Assembly: GCF_027943255.1 (NCBI RefSeq)
Contig: NC_072894.1
Span: forward strand, 77,477,601-77,541,600
Reading direction: 5' to 3'
From: Anastrepha obliqua
Lineage: Eukaryota; Arthropoda; Insecta; Diptera; Tephritidae
DNA: 64,000 bases
Position 1 is the first letter of the stretch; every line of letters begins with the position of its first letter. Shown in pieces: positions 1 through 13,800 of this stretch. The position numbers and the translations under genes were made by a program. The notes under the pieces were generated by a model. It ran no database searches. It was given only the letters and a program-made list of their open reading frames with translations, and was not told the DNA's origin.

Positions 1-188
1 ACGTAATTAACTGTTACAGTATCGGACCCATAAACACCATTCATTCCCATGGCAGCCGGTTCTACGTTACCGGAATGACTCGGGTTTTTCCCGACACCAT
101 TCATAATTTCCGCGGCCTGGCTTACATTTTCGCCTTTATCAAGGAAAAACAGTAAAATGTAATGAATTTTCTCTCTGTTTACTTCCAT
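1..188 (-). pseudogene. mariner-type transposase, N-terminal fragment
   Basis: The minus strand from an ATG at 188 reads through the window edge as a mariner-like N-terminal helix-turn-helix region. It begins MEVNREKIHYILLFFLDKGE and later has NGVYGSDTVTVNY. Between the two mariner-like blocks lies an in-frame insert of about 20 residues whose DNA (about 50-95) resembles the 3' part of the hairpin repeat found elsewhere in this window. The rest of the element is outside the window. It sits in an intron of the formin gene and is presumably dead. Family assignment is by recognition only. Confidence 0.55.
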
Positions 189-564
189 TGTTAACACCCT
201 GAAACTCTTAACTGAATGGAATAAACAAAAACAGCAAAAGAATTTTGTTTAGTGTGAAATTTCATCTTGGCAACGAACATAAACTTTAAATTGTCTAATG
301 GATACTTTACAAGATATCGGTCACTAAAGCCATCTTCCGAGAAAGTAATGGATTTATTTTTCCAACTTAATTATTTCTTCGCCTTTTGGACCTTTAAGCA
401 TCGCTGCGTTGGGTGAGCTTTTATTCCAGTAAAACAATTGATCTTTTGCGACCTGCCGTTAAGCATCCAAAAGAAAAGAAAAGCCCTTTTTATTCCCAGT
501 TAACGGTTCATGCAAACAGTCTGCTTCGAATCTGTAGCCAACCGAAAAGACTTGGCAACGGCGT

Positions 565-685
565 TGTCACAGCAGTCGATTCTTCATAACCGGAACGGCC
601 GGATTTACGTATATCCGACCAAGTACTGTAACTCCACAGCATTCCCCGTAATTGTATGGGAAATTTGTGTACTGCTACAATAAGA
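565..685 (-). repeat. hairpin dispersed repeat, copy (minus)
   Basis: Diverged copy of a family recognised by three parts: a GTTGTTGTTGTAGCAGCATA start, a CATTCCCC...GGGGAATG stem, and a GGATATAAATCCGGGTCGTT tail. Here it reads on the minus strand. Other copies lie at 3376, 10622 (tail only), 21375, 34587, 38150 and 61628, with a tail fragment near 50-95. Confidence 0.6.
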
Positions 686-1150
686 AAAGAAATCTATTTT
701 CTTCATATTGATTTATTTTGTATTTGTAACTCTCGCACAAAAAATAAAAATATTATATAAATAAAAGCAATTCACTTCTTCCATACATTTGAGCACGCTC
801 TTGTCTGCATATACATATAGTACATACATACATATTTGTATTGTTTATATTTATGTGTGAATTATGGACTGAGATCTTGTATTATTGTAGTTTAAGTATA
901 ATTGCCGTATTAGAACATAAGTTTTGAAGGCTGTCATAGGAATAAATCTAGCAAACGGTATAATAATTGTCGCCATAAATACCAGAGTACGAGCGGCATT
1001 ACAATTTCAAAACATTCTCCAAAACCCGTTTGCGAAATGTTCTCTGTTCTTCTCTAAAATCATTACATTCATTTAACGTATAAAGGCCCAGTTAGAGGTG
1101 CAATAACCACAATCACATAAATCTGCTTATTTCCAACCTCTGCCTATCGA

Positions 1151-1687
1151 TTAGAGGTGCAATGCCATAATGTCGTAGTCATAACCTTACCCGTACAAAA
1201 AAATTTAATTTTAGTTTTTCGCCATAACCATAACCAGCTGATTGTTGATTTTCTGCACTGTGGTATATAATGTCATTATATTAATGAATAAATTACTCAT
1301 TTTCTCGCCACTGCTCATGTTGTTATCATTGCTTCAGTTTCCGCACTTTTCTTATGGCTACGGCGCAATAATAGTTCACAGTAAATATCTTTGGGCAACC
1401 AAAATGAAGAAAATGTTTTTTCTAATAGCGGTCGGCAGGCAATGGGAAATGTATTTCTACCATGAAAAAGCTCCTAAAAAAATATCTGCCCTTCAGAGTC
1501 GGCTTAAAACTGTAGGTCCCTCCATTTGTGGAACAACATCAAGACGCACGTCACAAATAGGAGGAGAAGCTCGGCCAAACACCAAGAAAGGGTGTAAGCG
1601 CTAATTATATATATAATTTGGATAATTATATATATATAAGACTACAGTTAAAGTTATGGCGTTGTGAAACGACACCTCTATTTTAAA
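1151..1687. mobile_element. short inverted-repeat element (TTAGAGGT ends) with nested SINE
   Basis: The left end at about 1151 reads TTAGAGGTGCAATGCC and is followed by a 'cgtagtcataacc' block. The right end near 1676 reads ACACCTCTATTTT, its approximate inverse, preceded by a 'gttaaagttatgg' block. The left block (1151-1276) matches 46757-46875 in the same order, so this is a dispersed family. A SINE copy (1397-1612) interrupts it. No coding capacity is seen. Confidence 0.5.
1397..1612 (+). mobile_element. tRNA-derived SINE, 3' portion
   Basis: Matches the body and tail of the SINE seen complete at 47592-47874. Shared blocks are TTTTTTCTAATAGCGGTCGG, 'ccatgaaaaagctcct', 'aaaactgtaggtccctccat' and an end reading 'gtaagcgctaattatata'. 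The tRNA-like head is missing here. Confidence 0.7.
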
Positions 1688-1813
1688 GTTCTCAAAGTGC
1701 ATGTAGTATAGGCTACAACATATATACATATATATATATACCCACATACACACATATGTCCTATTCTCAATGAATTGTATATAATACTTAATCATGCAAC
1801 TTTCTACTTCTAG

Positions 1814-4800
1814 GTGGCCGACACGCCACAGGAAGTGCCATTTCTAAGTATACTACAACATTTATTACGTATCGATCCCAAAGAAGCGATCAGTGATGTG
1901 ATCTGGGATACGACAGAAAAATTAGTACATCGTGCTACATTGCTCGAGAGTCATGAGGATTCGGTAAGGCTATTACGCTCCCCGAGCGTACAAAAATTTT
2001 CCTGCCCACATTGTCGTGGTGATGCAACCAGTCCTAGTCGCAAGAATGCCGCCGCCTCACTCTCTACCTCAGCTTCGTCACAGCTGCATAACGGACCGCT
2101 ATCACCGATATCATCGACACCTCCACTACTACCATCAACATCGACACCGGTACATAGTATGGTTACTCCACCGCCACCCGCACCGCCACCACCAATGCCG
2201 CCACCTCCATTAAGTGGATTTATCGGTGTAGCGCCACCACCACCCCCGCCGCCTATTATGAATGGCAATTGTCTTGTAGCACCACCCGCACCGCCACCAG
2301 TACCCGGCGCACCACCACCCGCTCCACAGCCACCAGGTGCGGGTAATTCGCTCATGAACCATGCACATCCCATACGTCCCGTCACTCCTGACATGTGCAT
2401 GAATGGCCAAAATTTAATACTGCTACCACAACAGGATACGCCAGCTCCGAAGTCGAAGATGAAAACCATCAATTGGGGTAAAATACCGCCAAACCGTGTC
2501 ATTGGAAAGCAGAACATTTGGACAATTGTGGCTAATAACCATCAAGACACTCCAATGACAGATATCGATTGGAATGAAATGGAAGGGCTTTTCTGTCTGC
2601 AGTCGACCAGTGCACAAGGCTCACCAAAACTAGGCCGGGAAAGTAGTGGTAGCTCTGGTTATGACACGCTCGATCGCAAATCTAAGAAGGAGAGTACTGA
2701 AATAACACTGCTCGATGGTAAACGCAGCCTAAACGTAAACATCTTCCTCAAACAATTCCGAAGGTAAGACAATTTTAAATATATTTATAACCATAATAGC
2801 CACCGGCGGTTTTTCCTGCCTTCAAAAATGCGTGAAAGATTTATTTATATAAGCCAAATTAACGTTTATTAGAGCCAACAAGTGACACCAAGCGCTTTTC
2901 CAAAACAAAAATATTTTCCTTTTACTGAAACATATCGGGCGAAATGACTGGGTCAACAAGTCTTATCCGATGAGCTATGTTCAGATCAAAGGAGTCCTCA
3001 AATGCCGATAAATCTTACTGAAAACCCTTTCGAATAGGTTTTAATTTTCCTTTTAAATATACAGAAATTAAAGATTTAATTATAGAATTGAATCTACAAA
3101 AATTACATACCTATTCCCACATATGCGTAGGTGTAAAGGTGTATAAGCCATATTAGAACTCGATTTACTTCCTTGATTGACTTCTCGGTCGCAATGAACA
3201 GCTTATATGAGAAAAGCTTGCAAGCAAAGGACTCAAAGAAAAGCAAGCATTTTCTATAAGATACTACACATTTTATATAAGCTTTTATATGAGCTAAGAA
3301 AAAACCTTTTTCTCATATATCCAGTTAAGTAAATTTTACTAACCAAGCAGATAAACTATTTCTAACTCGTTCCCGCGACAATCGGTCCTTCGTAACGAGG
3401 ACCCGGATTTATATACTGTCACTGAAGCAGCATTCCCCGTATATGTATGGGGAATGTTTATGCTGCTACAACAACAACAACAAGAACTATTTCTAACTTT
3501 AAAGTAATTACGACGACAACGGTAGTAAAATGCACTACTTTCAAGTACAAATTAGTCTTTTTGAATTCTGGTATTGGCAGAAGATGATGTTGAATGATTC
3601 CACATCATTTTTGAAACAGCTGCAGAAAGGAAACTAGAAGAAATGCCAAGTATCACCGCATTGATGTCTACCAAAAAATGCAACATCGAGGGCTGAAGGT
3701 TAAATGCCCCTTTCCAGGAACAGACCACGGCGCACACAACTAACCTTTAGCTCTACAAAACAAATACAAATATGTATGTAATTCTTCTATATGGGAATTA
3801 CCAACAAGTGCAAACATTACAGTACAGATGTAAAAAATATAATAATAATATGTATATAGTTTGGAAAACAATAAAGGAAAACTGAGTAATCGTATATGAA
3901 AAATTACACATGAATTCACTCGCTTGAGTGTATTTTTCACATATATTCAGGGGCATTAATGCATGTAAAACCTGCGCATGCGCAAAAAGAAGCATTTCTA
4001 TCTAAACTATCTCCCTTTAATTGGTGAATCCAAACACATTGCGCAGATAGGCTATTGCAAATGTAGGAGTACTAAAAATATGAACAAATAAGAACTCAAA
4101 AAACATTTTTTCAAAAAAGTTTATTTGTGGTAGATTTTTGTATTCATTTTTCTTCTACCCAATGTTATGCATATTTAAATATTATGTAATTATGTAATTA
4201 TTAATTTTACATTTGTATTAGTCTATGCTTATGAAAATAACTAAAGATATACAAATGCATTTCGCTCATACAAGCACATAAACATATTTAAAAATTCCTT
4301 GAACGATTTCAGTTCTAATGAAGATATCATACAATTAATAAGAGATGGCGAGCATGATGATATCGGTGCTGAAAAGTTACGTGGTTTGTTAAAAATACTT
4401 CCCGAAGTTGATGAATTGGATATGTTGAAAACCTTCAATGGCGATAAAAGCCGATTAGGTAATGCGGAAAAATTTTTACTACAGCTTTTGGAAGTTCCAA
4501 AGTGAGTACAGATAATACTTGATGTGGATGTAATATGCAAAAATATATTGGTTGTTTATTGGAAGAATGTCATAAATCAAAAAATTAAAAATTTAAGAAA
4601 AATTGCCCGAAAGTTTTTAATTTACCCTCCTCAATACATGCATACATATTTTCTGCCAATGACATGCGTTTATTTCTGCATACTTAACTAAAAAAATTAA
4701 ATCCTGATATGTAAATACTACTTCCATTTATTTAAACACTCTACTTCTATTTTAGTTATAAACTGCGTATCGAAAGCATGCTGTTGAAGGAAGAATTCGC

Positions 4801-7800
4801 TGCGAATATAAGCTATCTCGATCCGTGCATCAACGCAATGATTTATGCAGGTGGAGGTATGTCTCTCATTTTATGTACCTATTTATTTTTATACCCGCGC
4901 GCACTCGTGCCCAAGGGTATTATAATTTTTATAATTTTGTTCATATAGCGGCTGCATACAGCAGCGTAAATCAAGATAGATATAGACACATGTATGTGTG
5001 CCAAAAGGCTCAGAATGATTTACTGCATATGTAAAGGTAGTAGGTTAGTATTCAATCGTTCGAATAACCATGAAATCGCTCGATAATCATGCCCATCTCC
5101 CACATTTAGCACAAATGATGAACCCAGAAACGGAAATACGATGAAAGAAAATTTTTGAAAAATCGGCGACGCCGCAACCTAGTTAACGCATACTAAAATG
5201 TGCGCGGAGATTTATAGTTCGGTTCGGAGCGAATTTTTTATTGTGTAAAAACTTTGCTCGCTCTTATTAGAGGATTTGAAAAATCACCTGTAAATATTAA
5301 CTTAGCCTGATGGCGCACATGTGTATACATTCTGTCAAAAAAGTACCGAGCATTGTTCAATAAAACGCAGAATAATTGTGTCAAATTTTAGTTTATCGCC
5401 TTCAAAATAGACTCGATTCGAAGCAGTACACATATGCCAACGATTAGTAGAGTCATCAAAGCACCTTTTAAATGCGTTTGAAGGAATCATCTTCAGCTCC
5501 TTCAGCGAATTATCCTTAATGGCCTCTATCAACTCAAAGCGACGTCAGCAAAGTGGCAATTTAAGTTTTGGGAAAAGAAAAAAAGTCACAGGGGGCTAAA
5601 TCCGGTAAATATGGTGGTTTTTCGATGATATTTGTCGAGTTTTTGGTCAAAAAAGTGTTCACAATATGAGCCGTGTGAGACGGTGCCTTATCATGGTGCA
5701 AGATCCATGAGTTTTCTTTCCACAAATTGGGACGTTTTCTACTCACATTCTCTCTCAAACGTCACATAACTTCAAAATAATATTCTTTATTTACTGTAGA
5801 ACCATTTGGAACAAATTTCGAATGCACAACAACGTGATAATCAAAGAAAACGAGTAGTATGACTTTCATTTTTGACCGACTTTGACGTAGTGTTTTGGGT
5901 TTCGGGACGTTTTCTACTCACATTCTCTCTCAAACGTCACATAACTTCAAAATAATATTCTTTATTTACTGTAGAACCATTTGGAACAAATTTCGAATGC
6001 ACAACAACGTGATAATCAAAGAAAACGAGTAGTATGACTTTCATTTTTGACCGACTTTGACGTAGTGTTTTGGGTTTCGGCTCATGTGGATACCATCTGT
6101 TGACTGGTTTGCAAACTCATATACCCACGTCTCGTCATCTGTTATAATGCGCTTCAGCCACCTTCTTCCGACGAATTTTTTGAAAGAAATTCAACTCGCT
6201 TGAAACGAGTCGAGCAGCCACGCGTCTTATGCCCAATTAATGATGTAAAATGTTGCGAATTGATTCGCGAGACGCGCGCATTTAAGTTGCCCAGCACCAT
6301 TTCCTTGACTTTGTCGACGATTACATCCGTTGAAGAAGTTGATGGACGATCAGATCGGAGGAAATCTTCCACGACTTCTCGGCCCTCTGCAAAAACCTTA
6401 TACCACTCGTAGACCCGTGTTTTTGATAAAGCACACTCGCCATAGGCTTTCTGAGACATTATCAACGATTCGGTACATGAAATCCCGTTCAAAACAAAAA
6501 AATATAAGACAAATGTAAATTTAAATTTAAAGTTATCCATAGTTAAAATCGCACAGCACATCTGCGGTTGACTGATATAATTAAATGCCAAAAACATACT
6601 AATTGACAGATCACGTTCAAACTCGCACTATAGAGGGCAGTTATACCAACATTCCATCAAAAAAATTTAGACATATGTGTAACGCCCTCTTTTTAAGGGG
6701 GTAGTATGGTTAATTCGGTGTAAAACAAGCATATTTTTCGAAATTTTTTTTGTCGGCACAGTTGATTTATTCAAAATTTTAAAATTACTTCATTATAAAG
6801 TCATATTTAAAGAATATTGTGTGAAATTTTCATTGATTTTTATGAAGAAATGAGTTGGTGGCAGCGAATCTTCGCGGACGTCTCATAAAAAAGTTTTATT
6901 GCGGTGTCCCTCAGAACTCATTACTGGATCAACTAAAATCAAAAAACCAAATTGATTTCATCAGCTAATAAAGTTTCGATTTTTTTTTTTTTTTTTTTTT
7001 TTTAATTTTTTAAAGCGCTTTGAAGTCAAAACACCGATTTTTCATAAAAAAAACTTGAAAACTTTGTTGTTTTAAAATATGACAAAATTAAAAAAAAAAA
7101 AACTCGACGTCATTACCTCGTGAATAAAGTAAAGAAACAAAAAAACCAAATTTGAAAAGAATCGGTGCAGTAGATATGAATCTACAGTGGACACCGACCG
7201 TAAAAAAGGCAAGTGTGAGAAAAACGCGTTTAAAGATTTGTGAAGATTTTTACAGCGTGAAATCCGGTTGGAGAGGTAGATACTTAATCCTTTGTGTCTT
7301 TGTCAATTCTCTAATGCACTTCAAACTTTCACACAATAATCTTAAGATGTTATAGAATAATTTAAAAAAAAAAAAAAAAAAAAAATGAAAAAAAAAATAC
7401 CATACTACCCCCTTAAATGAACAATTCCCGATATTTTTTGACAGAATGTATAAGTACATTTAGCAAATTGAGGTATTGAAAAAATACTGAAACGCTACCG
7501 AATTCAGCGACTGAAAGTAATCGTAAAGCACATTTTCCCATTCCGAAAACTACTATCGAATATATTCGTTTTTTTTTTAATGTGATAAATTCAAAATTTC
7601 ACTTTTAATAATAAAAATCTAGCATGATAATTATTTAATTCTTAAGATAATTCATTATTAAAATTTCAGGTTTCAGTTCATAGAGCTTTGTAACCACTAT
7701 TATTGGCCAAAAAATAATAGTTATTATCCTTAAAAAAAAACAAATTCTGGAGAAAGGCAATTCAATTTTCATTTTATTGCTTTTATTATTTATAATCATT

Positions 7801-10800
7801 AATTAAAGTCGTTGGCCAAAAATATAGCAATAAAATATATATAAAGGATTTTCCAATAACAGGTGTTATGAATGAATGAATTGCGCTATCGAGAGATAAT
7901 TAACGATTTTTTGTGGCCGGAATTGGGTGGTATTGATCTGGACAACATTTATTTTCAACAAGCAACGAAACCATTGATCTTTTACGGGAAAAGTTTCCGG
8001 ACCGTGTTATCTCTCGAAGAGGTGATCACAATTGGCCACCGAGATCTTATGATTTAACACCTTGTAACTTTTTTCTTTGGGGCAACGTGAAAGAGAAGGT
8101 CTACGCCAATTGCCCAGGGTCGATTTAAGACCTCAACGATGTCAAAGATGCAATTCGATTATGGAAAATTTCATGAAAAGGATACTGTCCTGTAAGCGTG
8201 GTCGTGGTGGTCATTTGCCTCATGTTATTTTCTACTATTAACGGCATACCTTCCTCTTTATAATGAAATAAACATCCGATCATTTATATTAAAAAATAGC
8301 ATTTTTCTTTGAATATGAAAATAACACCTCTTATTCGAGAGATAACACGGTCCGGAAACTTTTCCCGTAAAAGATCAATGGATTCGTTGCTTGTGTGGCC
8401 GTCTTGTTGAAAATAAACGTTGTCCAGATCAATACCATCCAATTCCGGCCATAAAAAATCGTTAATCATCTCTCCTGTTTAACACCCTCACACCTTTTAT
8501 TGGAAACCCCTTTATTTAAAATCAAATTTTGAAAAATTTGATTGCTTTAAAAATTGAATTGCTGAGAAAATGAAAAACGTAACACGAATATATATACCCG
8601 TTTTCGGCTTGGGCATACATGCCTGACCCACAGCAACCTCTTTCAAAACAACAATCCACAAAACCACGTTTGTCAATTCTGCAACGAAGAGATACTTTCT
8701 ATCAAACACATCGTTACAAGTTGTGAAGCATTGCATTCCATAAGGCAATCAACATCAAGCAACACAATAGAAGAACTCCTGTTCGAAGTAAACGCAGAAA
8801 ACATTAAAAGTTGTATACACTTTATTTGCAAAATTAATTTGTACTTTGAAATATAAATAATACACGAATCTTAATATTCTTATATAAATACTTATGAAAC
8901 GTAAAGCTGATGGCCTAGCCGCTAATGCTTTAAAATCATTGTGATTCTAATTCATTACTTTTCCAATTTAAAAAAAAAAAAAAAAATTTTAATTTAAATT
9001 TGATTGCTTTAAAAATTGAATTGCTGCGAAAATAAAAAACGTATTATATTATTCAGCATTACTATATTACATATGTAAATTTCTTGTGCATATGAAATTT
9101 GTGCTGGATAACTTTTATTGCCGCATGGTATAATATTATAGAATGTACTTTTCCCTGAAAACAAAAATGACAAATACAAAAATTTCAGAAATCGTATATT
9201 GTTAAGCGTTTTAGGAGTGCTAAATAAATTAAGTATTTCATTTTACATGCAAACGGGTACCAACTAGTACCCTTATGTCCTTATACATATATACTTATGG
9301 CTTGTTTACTATTTCCTCAATTGCAATACATTTTAAAAATTTGAAATCACTTTTGTAGATCTAATGAACAACGAAATGCTGCAGGAAGTGTTGTATATGG
9401 TTGTTATAGCCGGCAACTTTCTCAACTCGGGCGGCTATGCTGGTAATGCAGCTGGCGTCAAACTCTCTTCCCTACAAAAGCTCACCGACATACGCGCCAA
9501 TAAACCGGGTATCAATTTAATACACTTCGTGGCTATGCAGGCAGAGAAACGCAATCCAGAACTATTAAAATTTCCGGCACAGTTGACTGCTCTAGAAAAC
9601 GCATCAAGGTAAGCCTGCAAGTGAATTTGCGAACAAAAAAACATTTTTTTAAATATTTAAATTTTCAGAACTACGGTCGAGCAAATAAATAACGAAATTA
9701 ATGCACTCGATAGTCGTATACGAAAAATCAAGAGGCAAATCGAACAACCAACAACGGAGGACGAGATTAAAGAACAAATGTTGGAATTTTTGGAGGTTAC
9801 AAATTTTACAGAATATTTTAGTAAACCTTCACTTAAGCGAATTCTCATTCTGTAGGGTGCCGAACGTGAAGTGGCTGTGCTGCAGGCCAATATGAAAGAA
9901 GTGGAAGCAATTCGTTTAAAATTAGCAGATTTCTTTTGTGAAGATGCAGCCCACTTTAAATTGGAGGAGTGTTTTAAAGTATTCCAATCATTCTGTGATA
10001 AATTTAAACAGGCTGTGAAAGAAAATGAGCGACGACAGCAATTAGAAGAACAAGCAACGCTTAGGCGTAAGCAGCGTGAAGAACAGCTAGCTAAACGCGC
10101 CAGACAAAGTAATATACCCTGTATACATATATATAGTACATTTCCCGACTACTGACCTAATCGTACCTTTTTTAATAACCTACAGTTAGTCAATGTGGTA
10201 CACCAGTATCTGATTCGGAAAATCAATGTAGCATCGAACGTATGTTCGAAACAACCGATGGTATATCGCCCAGTATTACACCGAATGGTAGCATACGCAA
10301 AAGACGACCTAGTCGTGTTTTACCCGAGGAAGATGATCTTATGGAATTTCTGCGCACATCCGGACATGAACATATTAGCAGAGACCGAAAGGCATATGGA
10401 AGCCTGGGTATGTCAAATTTCACTTTCATTAAGTCATAATGTGATCACTATAACTGTATTTGTAGGTAGCATTTTTTTTTTTTTAATTCTATATTGTGCT
10501 AACTTTGCGATGATGAAGACCTTACAACATTGCAGGTATAGGTCAAACTTCTCCACCAATTATTGGTGTCTGTATTAATTTGAACCTAAGTACTGGAAAT
10601 AGTAATTCCTACTGTATTATAACCAACGGATTTAAATCCATGTCGTTCCAGTAACGTAGGAACACAATAGGATGCAAAATTTATTTGCCTTGGCTTAATA
10701 AGCAGATTTGATAATTCGATAAAACATTGGGGGATTGTGACGCCCATTCAGAAATCTCAACTCCCACATCTCTCATGCTCTCATGTATTTAAGCCTTCAC

Positions 10801-13800
10801 TTCATCAAATATCGATCAATTTTCTATCAGCTATATTGTTCCGGAATACTCCACACAAGATTACATTTCGCTTATAAATGATCTCGTATTAATGTAAGGT
10901 AGAAAATCATGGCCTAAAAATTTCAAGGAAAGTTAGATTTGATGAGGATAGCCAGGATGCTTGACTAAGGCAAGACACTTGGTGACCTTTAGACCCATTG
11001 TGATACCTGTTGCTTAAACTACTTAGATCTTTTTAAGAAGGTAACTAGTCGCTCCAGGAAGACATTTTGAAAATTTCCCAAGTCTTTAAAGAAATAAACC
11101 CCAAAATATTTAGTACGGCTTCTTTGAGGTGAAGGACATTTACAGGGGAGGTGTTGTACCGACTCAATTTCTTTTTCATCTCCTCGACACCTGCAGTCGT
11201 CATTGTGAGGTACACCTATTCTACTTGGTGCCAATAGTACATTGACCTGTTGTAACACCTATGAGGACGCTGGTAGCTGATCTGATCAATCCAAGCAGAC
11301 ATTTTGTCCTTTTAAGATTCAGTTTTGGCCAGAGCGCTTTGGATGTCCAGCAGATAGTAGTCAGAGACCACCTATTGATTTCAGGGATTACAGGGATTAC
11401 GCTCAAGTCAATCGCAGTGAGCAGTACATTTAAAGGAAAGCTTATGTCCTCTACCACTCGCTGAAGGTTAAGCTCAGAGCCTTTTCTGGCATACTCATCC
11501 GCTTTTTGACATGATTCAGATGGAATACACCCCTTCGTTATATTCGGCTCCACTCCAATCGATAAAATTTGAAGAGATGCTTGCCTCATATAGTTGGCCT
11601 TGTATGCGAATAAGTTTAAAGGCACGTGAAAGCAGGAAAATAATCCAGTTCTTGTGTTTGTTTAAGAGGTAATTAGTGATTCCATTGACTGTTCTGAAGT
11701 TGATTGTTCTCCAGTTGATTAACTTTAATATATCCAGCAAAATTCTTCGACCTTAAAATCAATTTTATCTCCTTGTGCTCACAGCTAAATATTTTTCTCA
11801 TGGACTTATAATCGAAGCGCTTTTGGTGTATAAGAAAGATCCAAAAAAAATTATATCTTGATATTTCACCTCCAATATCTGCTTTTAAATCTGTACACTC
11901 TGTACTGTTAGTTTATATTACCATTTTATGGGGAATGTTACATACATACATACATACATAATTGGCGCCGAGCTCCTCCTCCTATTTGTGATGTGCATCT
12001 TGTTGTTGTTATACAAATGGAGGGACCTACAGTTTTAAGCCGACTCCGAACGGCAGATATTTTTTATGATGAGCTTTTTCACGGAGGTTTGCCATTGCCT
12101 GCTGAGGGCGCCTACTATTAGGCAAAACTTTTCCTTCATTTTGGTGTTTCACCGAGATTCGAACCTACGTTCTCTCTGAATTCCAAATGATAATCTCGCA
12201 CCAACCCATTCGGCTACGGCGGCCGCCTATATGAGCTTAATAAAAAGCTAAAAAAAGTTAAAACTCCATTTTTTTGTCTGCATGCTGTACTTTCCTAAAC
12301 ACGAACGCATACATTTCTCAACTTCAGCTTCTTAAATCAGTTTTATTTATTTACCAATCACACAGATCGCTCTTGGGCTCGTCGTGCACGTTCTGGAAGC
12401 TCCAGTCGAAAACGTCCCGAACTCTTAAATGTCGACTTCAGCGATGAACGTGAACGTGCCAGTTCGCCTGCGCCAATGTTGAATTTAGACAAAAAATCGC
12501 CATCTTCACCACAAGCTGGTGGCACAACAACACCTTCTCCCACGCAGCAAACCAGCGAGGATACAAAACCGAGGTGAGTGTACAAACCTACAGTTAATGG
12601 GTATTTGTGCTCATGCACATGTCATGAAATTATTTTGGTGCTACTCTGAGAGTTCTATATCTAATTTTGGTATAGAATATCCCGTGAATTCCGACAAAAA
12701 ATCGAAAATTGGCTGCAGTCCAACGAGAACGATGAGAAACAAAACGAAGAATTTAAACGCAAGCGACGTTTGGTTAACAGTAATAGGCGATCGCTTGAAA
12801 ACGAAACAGGTAATTTTGAAAAAAAACCGCTACCAGATATTTTTACCTATGCCCTAATGTGCTTACATATTTAACTACATATCTTCTAATTTTAGATAGC
12901 GAACGAAAATTGGATACATTACCGGAGGAGAAAATCATACCTACCACTCCAACCACAACGACTTCTACTAATGCACAAGCTTGCAATAAAAATACTACCA
13001 ACGCTAACAACAATAATAATAATAACAACAATAAAAACTGCAATAACAATAATACTGCTAATAACTATAAGCGCGTGTATCCCGACTGGAAACCCTCGAA
13101 AACGCTTGAACAAACCGATGTTGTTGGCACAATACAGGCAATCGCTGGTAAGTATTGATGATATATTGTACACTTGAATTTCTCGCATACCAATTTACCT
13201 TAAATATATATTTTAGATGTGAATGATGCGAGAGATAAATCCCATTGGCGTAAAGGGAGCCGAAATAGTGAACTTTCGAAAATTGACAATGAAAACTCTC
13301 AAGAATGCCAAGCTTCTAAAACTCAACATTTTACGACAGCTGATGAGTTGCGCGAATATAGACGGCAACGTTCGTTAGAGAATACGGAAAAGCGTGCCTC
13401 GTCACTGAAATCCATTGAGGAAGAAGATCGGCGCAGATTATATATACAGAAACTTGGTGAGCTCGACCCACCTGATCGATTGCGCATTTACATACGTAAA
13501 CCTTTGGAGAAGGACGCAGAGGATGTCGCAGGCAATAGAACAAAACAAAGATTAGATGTTTTAAAGTCACCATCTCCACCTGCTGCAACAACAGTTCTTG
13601 TGAAAACAAATAGCGATACCAAAGTGAATGATGATAATCGAACATCACCGCAAAGAATACTATCAAGCAGTTCATGTAAAGGAGAAAGCATAATAAAAGC
13701 CGATGATGCGCCAACTCATCATCACAATGAGCTCAGAAGCCGTCACAATGAAAAATATAGTCGCAAAGAGATTGACGCGGACAATATAGAAACGCCACCG

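Larger units (their letters stand above)
189..1813. other. formin intron, repeat-bearing
   Basis: Intronic DNA upstream of the first visible formin exon. It ends in a pyrimidine tract and AG at 1812-1813. It contains a hairpin-repeat copy (565-685), an inverted-repeat element with a nested SINE (1151-1687) and TA-rich simple repeats (about 1600-1760). I see no host exon in it. Confidence 0.6.
5328..7448 (-). mobile_element. decayed mariner-like transposon with nested TTAA element
   Basis: Terminal inverted repeats TACATTCTGTCAAAAAA (left) and their inverse TTTTTTGACAGAATGTA (right) share about 30 of 35 positions, with TA at the borders. On the minus strand the transposase N-terminus lies near 6160-6530 (ALSKTRVYEWYKVFAEGREV). 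The C-terminal catalytic block lies near 5560-5758 (HHDKAPSHTA, LPDLAPCDFF). The reading frame is broken and contains a 175-bp tandem duplication (5729-6078). A second, TTAA-flanked element (6697-7412) sits just inside the right terminus. The whole lies in intron 3 of the formin gene. Confidence 0.8.

Noticed and set aside
2016..2213. His-rich plus-strand frame and Gly-rich minus-strand frame over FH1
   Set aside because: Alternate-frame readings of the proline-codon repeats of the formin FH1 region.
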